Shown piece by piece: positions 57,677 through 64,000 of a DNA stretch of 64,000 nt. Below the pieces are notes generated by a model. It was not told the DNA's origin, did not search any database, and worked only from the letters and a program-made list of their open reading frames with translations. The stretch comes from Chloranthus sessilifolius (Eukaryota; Streptophyta; Magnoliopsida; Chloranthales; Chloranthaceae), in NCBI GenBank assembly GCA_021018995.1, contig CM037591.1:67235901-67299900 (forward strand), written 5' to 3'. How positions within the stretch are numbered: the first letter of the stretch is position 1; the number at the start of each line of letters is the position of its first letter. The position numbers and the translations under genes were made by a program.

Positions 57677-57976
57677 ATGCCTTGTAGGATTGGATGCAAA
57701 CTGTGGAGCCCTGCATATGTTTACTTCGCACTTATCTTTAAATGTGGGTCGATCACCCCTCTTACTTACGAAGCTGTTGCATTCAGAATAAATCTCAAAC
57801 ATCAATCACCTTCAAATCATCTCGAGAAGCAGACGTTTTTCTCGATTAACAGGCTTTCGCAACTCGAGAAGCGAACGTTTTTCTCAGCTATTGGGTGTTC
57901 GCAACTCATTCCACCTCGGTTATGCCCAGTAATGTCGCTAAGCGCTTGGGAACCGATGACCTCGAGAAACGAATGA
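57677..57976 (+). CDS. Conserved 99-codon ORF, unknown function
   Basis: Partner of 9827-10126; same length and ends, sense strand of the element. The centre contains a duplicated Leu-Ser-Gln-Leu-Glu-(Lys/Arg)-Arg stretch coming from a DNA repeat. Confidence 0.3.
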   Translation: MPCRIGCKLWSPAYVYFALIFKCGSITPLTYEAVAFRINLKHQSPSNHLEKQTFFSINRLSQLEKRTFFSAIGCSQLIPPRLCPVMSLSAWEPMTSRNE

Positions 57977-58126
57977 TTAGCCTGGCACTCCAGGGCTTTC
58001 ATTTTCTCACCGTGTTACTCACCTGATGTTTGAAGTTTGTTCTGAATACAGCGGACCCGTCAGTAATGCCTTGGGCCTCTTCGGATGTCTCTTTTCTTTG
58101 GCATACGATCACCAGTGATCGGATAC

Positions 58127-58140
58127 CAAAGAGGGGCATC
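58127..58140 (+). other. TE-7 polypurine tract
   Basis: CCAAAGAGGGGCATC directly before TGTAGACACCC. Confidence 0.87.
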
Positions 58141-59737
58141 TGTAGACACCCAAATTTGGCCCAAGGCCCGATCGAAACACCTTTTAAGAGAGGTGCAATT
58201 ATGAGCTTTTGATGGTATGAATGGAACCCTTAGGGATCACCCCAAACCCTTAGGAATCACCCTATATCCCTTAGGAACCTATCCCAAACCTTTAGAAACC
58301 AATCCCAACCCTTAGAACCTATCCCGAACCCTAAACCTAACCTTCCCAGGAAATGGATGAAGAGTGGTGTACCAGGACTAGCTGAGGTTTTTTACTAATA
58401 TCAAATCATATACCATTGGAAAGAGGACTTCTTCAGCTTTCCAACGAGCCAAGAATCACCCCAATCGGAGTTGTACATCAAAAGTTATGGCCATTGGAAA
58501 ATTGGGCAGAATTTTGGGATTTTTGCCAGGCCATTTTCCCCCTGGATTTGCCTGGTGCAACTAATAGTTGGGCCAGGTATTTTTCTCCCAGAAATGGCCT
58601 GGTGCAACTAATAGTTGCACCAAGCATAAATGGGTCCCCCAACCCCTCGCGAGGCTAACCTCCAGGGAACTGTGCAGCACTGTTTTACTGTACATTTGCC
58701 TGGCGCAACTATTAGTTGCGCCAGGCATATGAACAGTAACTGTTCAGTTTTGCCCCAAAATTCATGATTGGGGTTTGACTTGTTGACCACCTCGACCTTT
58801 GGGGTGTGTTTTGATAGTCTTGTTGCACCCATTCCTTACCTATTGGCAACCCCTTTAGTGGCTTAAGGCCTCTCCCCATCATCCACCATTGGAGGACCTT
58901 CCCACACCTTTCAAGGCCCCAAAAATCCTAGGAAATCTTAGATTTGAGATTACCTAATTGCTAACTCTAATTAGCATCTAAGTGATCTCCTAATCCACCA
59001 TTTTCCTATAAATAGAGCCCCCCTCTCCTTGGTTTAGGGGTTGAGAATTTTGCTTAAGAGAGAAAGAGCTTAAAAGTGAGAAGTTCTTCCTCCCTTTGGT
59101 GCATTATTTTCACCTAAAATTTCAGAATTCTAAAACCCCTTCCAAGCTTGTTCTTACATCAAAAACCCATAGCCTAGGTGTGTGTGATCCCCTAGCCTCC
59201 CTTCTCCTTCCCTTAGCTTCAAGCTTTAGTGGTTAGAACCCATTTCTCTACCATTCAAGCCTTCAAAAGCTCATCAAAAGCAAGCCAAGCAAGGCTCCTC
59301 TACAGTGCTACAAGGGCCCGAGGGCTCCGGCTCTCCCCTTTCTTCTCCTATCTCTTTCTAGCTCCCTCCATCCTTTCATTTGTGCCGTTACGCCGCCGAA
59401 TTTTCGGTAGGAACAGAGGGGCACAAATAAGATTGGAGGCCCATTTGGGCAAGAGGAAGCTATTTTCTTTGCCTTTATATCATTTTATTTTTTGCCATTA
59501 GTAGAGACCGCGTTAAGCGGGTTGATCGGGTGCCTAACACCTTCCCGATCGATAATCAAAGCCCCTACCCAAGAGCCTTTGGTGTGGACCGGATTCAGAG
59601 TCATATTTTTAGCACTTCGGTGCTCATAAAAATGAACTAAGTATCCCGGGACACCGAAAGCTCCGGGTGGCGACTCTATATTTTCGTTAGAGAGCGCATC
59701 GTCGCAATGGGACCGTCACGGATCCCACGGTTGCACA
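58141..59737 (+). repeat. TE-7 3' LTR
   Basis: 1597 bp, partner of 43179-44750. TATA box 59006-59015; palindromes at 58551-58577, 58598-58623 and 58699-58726. Confidence 0.95.
58551..58726. repeat. Palindrome array, TE-7 3' LTR U3 (3 copies)
   Basis: Same palindrome as the other arrays. The third copy is perfect here but truncated in the 5' LTR. The second keeps pairing through a changed pair (GGTGCAAC with GTTGCACC). Confidence 0.88.
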
Positions 59738-59742
59738 GAGCC
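59738..59742. repeat. TE-7 TSD, right (GAGCC)
   Basis: Second GAGCC copy; TE-6 sequence resumes here. Confidence 0.95.
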
Positions 59743-61849
59743 CTTGTTGCTACAAGAGATGAGAGACTCTGATTGAAGGTAGTTAGAAGCCAAGGACCGA
59801 TCATTATCGAAGGACCTTTATCTCGGACGTTGCTGCTAGTGTCTTAGTTTAGTGTGTGTATAGATTTTTCTAGGAATTTCTTTTTATTTCGTGCAATATT
59901 TTTGTAATCAGTTCCCATATATATATGAAAAGTTATTATTATTATTTTTTTTCTAATTTCATTATTACTGACATCTAACATTGTAGTTCTATAAAATCGA
60001 AAGTATTTTTCTCCCAAGTTTGCGGGAAAGATTTTTTATTCCTTCTGCAATTTATTAACTCGATTACTAACATAGCAATACATAAGGTAATTTCATTATG
60101 TATGTCCCCTATTTTTCACAATGAGGGCATTATCCTATTTAATTTTTGGGGGGGATACATTATATATTAGTATAGCAGTATATTAGTTTTTGTTTAAAAT
60201 TTTACTTTTTCATAAAATTTTCAAAAAAATTTAGTAAGAAAGTTAATCATTATATGTAAATTATGATAGAAAAATATAAGAATCTGAAATACTTAACACT
60301 CCATCATAGTAGTAGTTAAAAAATTAAAATTAAAATAGTTACAATTTAAGTAAAGCATCTCTAGAACACTGTATCAGATGAATGTTTGAAACTATACGAT
60401 TGATCTGAACTACAAATATTTTAGATTATAGTTTCAAAATTGTATAACTAGTGAGTTATAGAGCCTATTTCCTCTTCTATTCTGAAAAAGAGAGACTATT
60501 TTTATTCATGCTAAATTTTTCCTTGAACTTCTCTACTATCTGTAATCTTATATTGTTGAATTTAGAATCAATATATTCTATAAATATGATGATTTGTTTA
60601 TTTAGAACTATCTATTAAGTATATCAAAGCAATAAGACATCCATATTAGTAAATCGTGAAAATTACTAAAGGCCATCTTTTGTAAATCAGAGCTAAAAAG
60701 CCAAAAATCCCAGAGTAATATAACCTCTGAACCCATAAAAACTAAATTTCTTTGTATCGAAATTTTATAAACTTTTAACCATATGTACTAACCAAAGCTT
60801 TCTACCTTGGACCCTTACAATTTCTGAGAGTTTAGAATGTAAAAGAAGGGGAGAAGAGGGACTGAAAGGAGTATATGCTTAACAGATAAAGATTCTGCTG
60901 AAAAGGGTACTACTGAAAAAGAAATATAAATATACGAAAATATGGGAAAAAGGAAAGAAAAAGAAGAAATCATAAAAAAATGATTCTGTAAAATTGGGCT
61001 TTCAAAAAGAAAATAGAAAAGAAAAATGGGAAGAAAATATAAAAAATAAGGATACTTACTGGAGCTGAAAATAGAAGAAGAGAAGAAAAAGAAGTGCTAA
61101 AATCTCAGAAAACTTTTGAATCCTCTTTACCTTTTTTTGAAACCTTCTGAAAACCCAAAGCCCCATTACAAGCCGACAGAAAGACCTTTGAGATTTATGA
61201 TTTACAAAAATATGAGTCTAGTAGAGATATATAAAATAGATACTATGAATAAATAAAGAAGTTATATGAATAGAATTAATTATCCTTTCTATGAGATTTA
61301 TCTGCTTAGTAATTATCAAATTTTTGCATATATATTTACATTATTGTGAGAACCCAAAATTTCGATTATATTTTAGAGTATGCCAATAAGTGAGAGTTTA
61401 GATGAAAATATTTTCTAGAAACTATAGTTTAGAAAAATCTATGATGAATAAACTCTTCATTGATATGCACACACTCCACGCTACACCGAATTGAAATTAT
61501 CGAGTTCTGATAAAGGAAAATTACGATGATGGCAAGCTAAGGATAAAAGATTTAAAATTTTTTGAAATAATAATAAACATATAATGATTGAGTGAGTATT
61601 TAGTATATAATTTTTTTTTTTGTACTTTTAGTTTGAAAAATATTTTGAAAAATCCAAAAATATTTGAAGTTTGTGGGTAACTTCACTGAAAACCTTCAAG
61701 AGACTATAACTCCTCCACTAGGGACCACCTAGGGGTTTAAAGGTTTGTTGAATCTACTAAATGCAATCGTGCTCCCCACGAAAGTGGCATTTAAATTTAT
61801 AGTTTTAAATAGTTTATGTTTCCTTGTTTGCTAGGGACTAGCAAAACTT
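59743..61849 (+). other. TE-6 3' internal region, no gene
   Basis: AT-rich sequence with a secondary purine tract at 60121-60155 and A/G-rich stretches at 60840-61090. No coding frame is supported. The last 190 bases resemble TE-1 1690-1830 in reverse complement. Confidence 0.6.
60121..60155 (+). other. Secondary polypurine tract of TE-6
   Basis: ATGAGGGCATTATCC, then TTTTTGGGGGGGATAC, about 1.7 kb before the 3' LTR, comparable to TE-1 3258-3291. Confidence 0.5.
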
Positions 61850-61862
61850 AAGTTTGGGGGTG
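61850..61862 (+). other. TE-6 polypurine tract
   Basis: AAGTTTGGGGGTG followed by the LTR start TGATCAGTCAC. Confidence 0.8.
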
Positions 61863-62042
61863 TGATCAGTCACATAACTTACCATTTTATTACCCTTAAC
61901 TTGGTGATGTTAGATTTTAGTTTGCTACTATTGAGATACTGATGTGCAGATATTAAAGAAAAGTAGTAAAACATAGCCTAAGTGATAATATTCATCAAAG
62001 TGAACTCATAAAGTAGTAAGAATGACGATTGAGCATAGAGTA

Positions 62043-62290
62043 ACGATTCGCCAAGAGTTTAAAGATAGAAAATCGTATTTTACGATTTGGCCCTACCGCT
62101 GAAGACAAAGAAAGAAAAGAAAAGTAAGAAATCATAATTTTACGATTCTTCAAAAAAACTTATTCTTCAGGAAGCAACAAAAGAAGAAGAGCAATGAATC
62201 GTTATAAATAGAAAATCGTTCAGTATGAAAGTTATAGAAGAAGAGAAAATTGTGATTTACAATTTTTCAGAAAAAAATAATTTCCTAGAA
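62043..62290. repeat. Imperfect AATCGT/ACGATT palindromes in TE-6 U3
   Basis: At least four inverted pairs, for example AAATCGTATTTTACGATTT, AATCATAATTTTACGATT and AAATTGTGATTTACAATTT, within 250 bases upstream of the TATA box. Confidence 0.6.
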
Positions 62291-62572
62291 ATAGAAGCTT
62301 TCTACTGCTACGAAGCGTGAGATCTATCACCGCCATGCATATTTTCAGAAGTCTTCTACAATTCGAAGTCTGACCAACCACGGATCTGAGAAGATTGATG
62401 AAGATATACTCTGAAGGACTCTGTTGCTGTTAATTAAAGAATACTCTAGAGGCGCATCAACTAAAGAAACTAAGGAAGAATAAAATTAGGAATTAGAGTA
62501 ATATTAGGAAACTTATATTTTTAGTAGTTTATTTTATTAGAATTAAATCTTTGTAAACCGATTCCTTATGAT

Positions 62573-62581
62573 CTATAAATA
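62573..62581 (+). promoter_or_regulatory. TATA box of TE-6 3' LTR
   Basis: CTATAAATA followed by AGAGAGCTTGG, about 700 bases into the LTR. Confidence 0.6.
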
Positions 62582-63371
62582 AGAGAGCTTGGCATAGGAA
62601 TAAGCATAAAAGAATTTCAGCATCAATTGATGCCTGAGGTTAGATTTTCTTTCGATCAAAGTCATGCAAAATAGTTAGAATAGATTAGATATCAGAGGTT
62701 TCTCAAGAGCAATTGACAACTGTGATTCAGTGCTGAAGATTAGTGTAGATATTTGTAGTTTCTCAGGAGCAATTGATGACTGTAGCTGAGGGGTGAAAAA
62801 TATATTTTACTTCACTTTTTAGTTTAGATTTATTTGCTTTGTAAACATCTCCAAGTTTTGATTTGAATTGACGACTTAGGTTAGAATTTGTAGATTAGTG
62901 TAACGGTTTTACTTTTCCATCTTCAGTTTTCTAAGGTTTGATTGACACCCAAATTTTAGGAAGTTGTTGATTAGATTAAATCTCTATTGATAGGATCTTA
63001 GACTTGATTGACGCCCAATGCTAGGAGACTAGAAATATAGTGTAACGGTATTGTTTAAATTTATAAATATCCGATAGCTGAAGACTAAGATTGACGACCT
63101 TAATCTGAAGAAGGAGGATTATGATTTATTTTATACACTTTAGTTAAAAAAACCACTCTTTTATTCATATTTCTCCAGTAGATTAGATCTTAAATATAAA
63201 TAAAAGTTTTTAAATATAAGGATTTGAATAAAAGATAAAACTAAAGAAACTAGATAACAAACTTCCTCGTGGGAACGATCCTATGCTAGTACTATAATTT
63301 TCATTGTGCACTTGCAATAGGTTAAGACTTGAATTTAACATAAAATATATACGCAACAAAAAGTCGAGTCA

Positions 63372-64000
63372 TCTATACAAATTGTACAGGTCTAGACGCT
63401 TCGCGTTAAGTATGGCATCTGGGAATTCTCACAGCCCAGCTTGAGGGATAAGACAGCTATGCCCCTGCAGCATCCAAAACTGCATCACATCCCTAAGAAA
63501 CTCCTGCAAGAAAATGTATGCGAGAAAGGTTTTTAGATGAAATCTGATATTGAAGTATCTCATACTGAGAAATCTCGCAGAAAAATTATAGAATGGTGCC
63601 TAACTCCACCAATGTTCGAGGTGCACCCAAGCCCTAACATCCAACAATTGGAAAATGTGATCATGAGTTTAGAACTTCCAATTGATGAGCCACTTGTTGG
63701 ATGCATCATATCCCAATCCAGTGATTGATGCTTGTAGTCTAAATTCTAAACAATTGCCTATATTTGGAATATCATTAAAGTTGTGGCCTTGTAATACTCC
63801 AAATAGTAGGATCAGCTGATAAATTGTGTATTAGAGATGGGCACCTCCAACTTTAGTGATACAAATAACCATGTTATAATTGGCCTGCATCAAACCATAT
63901 GCAGGAAAAATGTAAGAAAATTGCTTACTTTTGAGCACACTCGTATTGGACTTCGACTGCAACCATGTTTCTTCAGTGCTAGGGGATTCAAAGAAATAAT
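63372..64000. other. Flanking sequence right of TE-6, identity unknown
   Basis: Non-repetitive within the window, with more balanced base use than the LTRs. It holds one short frame (63537-63728). It may be a host gene fragment or another element cut by TE-6. Confidence 0.4.
63537..63728 (+). CDS. Possible exon or ORF fragment, unknown
   Basis: 63 codons. It starts with a charged Lys/Arg/Glu-rich part and continues with Trp-Cys-Leu-Thr-Pro-Pro, Gln-Gln-Leu-Glu-Asn and Leu-Pro-Ile-Asp-Glu-Pro-Leu-Val-Gly. The composition is protein-like, and TTTTTAG just before its ATG could be a splice acceptor. I recognise no family. There is no repeat partner in the window. Confidence 0.25.
   Translation: MKSDIEVSHTEKSRRKIIEWCLTPPMFEVHPSPNIQQLENVIMSLELPIDEPLVGCIISQSSD

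Larger units (their letters stand above)
55224..58126 (+). other. TE-7 3' region downstream of pol
   Basis: 2.9 kb collinear with the TE-3 3' region. Holds the three GAAA hairpins (55908-56040), A-rich tracts (55800-55870, 56045-56095, 56409-56430), one copy of the segment duplicated in TE-3 (56870-57000), and two small ORFs (57146-57343 minus, 57677-57976 plus). No known domain. Confidence 0.7.
43179..59737 (+). mobile_element. TE-7: complete Tat-lineage Ty3/gypsy retrotransposon
   Basis: 16.6 kb with LTRs 43179-44750 and 58141-59737, tRNA-Arg PBS, gag, protease, RT, dual RNase H, integrase, 3' region and PPT; TSD GAGCC on both sides. It is collinear with TE-3. Inactive: gag start lost, several in-frame stops and frameshifts, a deletion in RNase H and substitutions of catalytic residues in RNase H and integrase. 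Confidence 0.95.
40538..63371 (+). mobile_element. TE-6: Athila-like, gag-only LTR element (interrupted by TE-7)
   Basis: Visible sequence is 40538-43178 and 59738-63371. A 147-bp 5' LTR remnant (40538-40684) matches the last 147 bases of the 3' LTR (63225-63371). The tRNA-Asp PBS is followed by a decayed Athila-type gag and then about 3 kb without pol, the secondary purine tract, PPT and 3' LTR. The total internal length of about 4.6 kb is too short for gag-pol. Elements with gag only are known in plants (TR-GAG type). The first ~1.36 kb of the 5' LTR is missing at the TE-5 junction, so no TSD can be checked. Confidence 0.83.
61863..63371 (+). repeat. TE-6 3' LTR
   Basis: About 1509 bp ending GTCGAGTCA. 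TATA box at 62573-62581 (CTATAAATA). The last 147 bases match the 5' remnant. U3 contains imperfect ACGATT palindromes at 62043-62290. Confidence 0.85.

Overview
The window is a seed-plant (most likely angiosperm) intergenic block built almost entirely of nested LTR retrotransposons. The evidence is plant-type primer-binding sites (tRNA-Asp and tRNA-Arg), Ty3/gypsy gag-pol of the Tat and Athila types, a plant mobile domain gene, TATA-bearing LTRs and heavy stop-codon decay. I see no intact host gene, tRNA, rRNA or CRISPR. All boundaries, target-site duplications (TSDs) and splice sites were read by eye; no alignment or database search was run.

Layout. (1) TE-1, <1-6963, minus strand: non-coding, Athila-related LTR element (tRNA-Asp PBS 4764-4781) with 2.2-kb LTRs; its left end lies outside the window. 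(2) TE-2, 6964-~36845, plus strand: the 3' part of a Tat-like element (PPT and 3' LTR from 34351). Its internal region carries two genes on the opposite strand: a six-exon plant mobile domain (PMD, MAIN-like) pseudogene and a small membrane-protein-like ORF, each behind its own TATA box. (3) TE-3, 8048-27206, minus strand: complete 19-kb Tat-type element with perfect CAAAC TSDs, inserted in intron 3 of that PMD gene. (4) TE-4, 11808-14371: a solo LTR with perfect TAACG TSDs, inside TE-3. (5) TE-5, 36880-40537, minus strand: a long LTR of the same general design as TE-4 but without matching TSDs. (6) TE-6, 40538-63371, plus strand: Athila-like element with gag only, whose 5' LTR is cut off by TE-5. 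(7) TE-7, 43179-59737, plus strand: complete Tat-type element with GAGCC TSDs, inserted in TE-6 and a sister copy of TE-3. (8) 63372-64000: flanking sequence of unknown identity.

TE-3 and TE-7 share one plan: LTR, tRNA-Arg PBS, leader with minisatellite and palindromes, Pro/Gln-rich Gag, protease with G-patch-like motif, RT, two RNase H domains, integrase, and a 2.9-3.3-kb 3' region with three GAAA-loop hairpins. Both are dead copies.

Three observations stand out. First, the PMD gene can be followed exon by exon, with five of six exons in phase, across a 19-kb nested insertion, and it lies antisense in a retrotransposon beside a second antisense ORF. The promoters of both resemble the LTR's own U3. 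Second, two different LTRs (TE-4, TE-5) each show an exon / intron / short acidic exon unit ending in a stop codon, with a shared Tyr-Gln-Pro-containing motif. Third, nearly every LTR family here carries its own array of a 10-27-nt phrase, often palindromic, in U3, the leader or an LTR intron.
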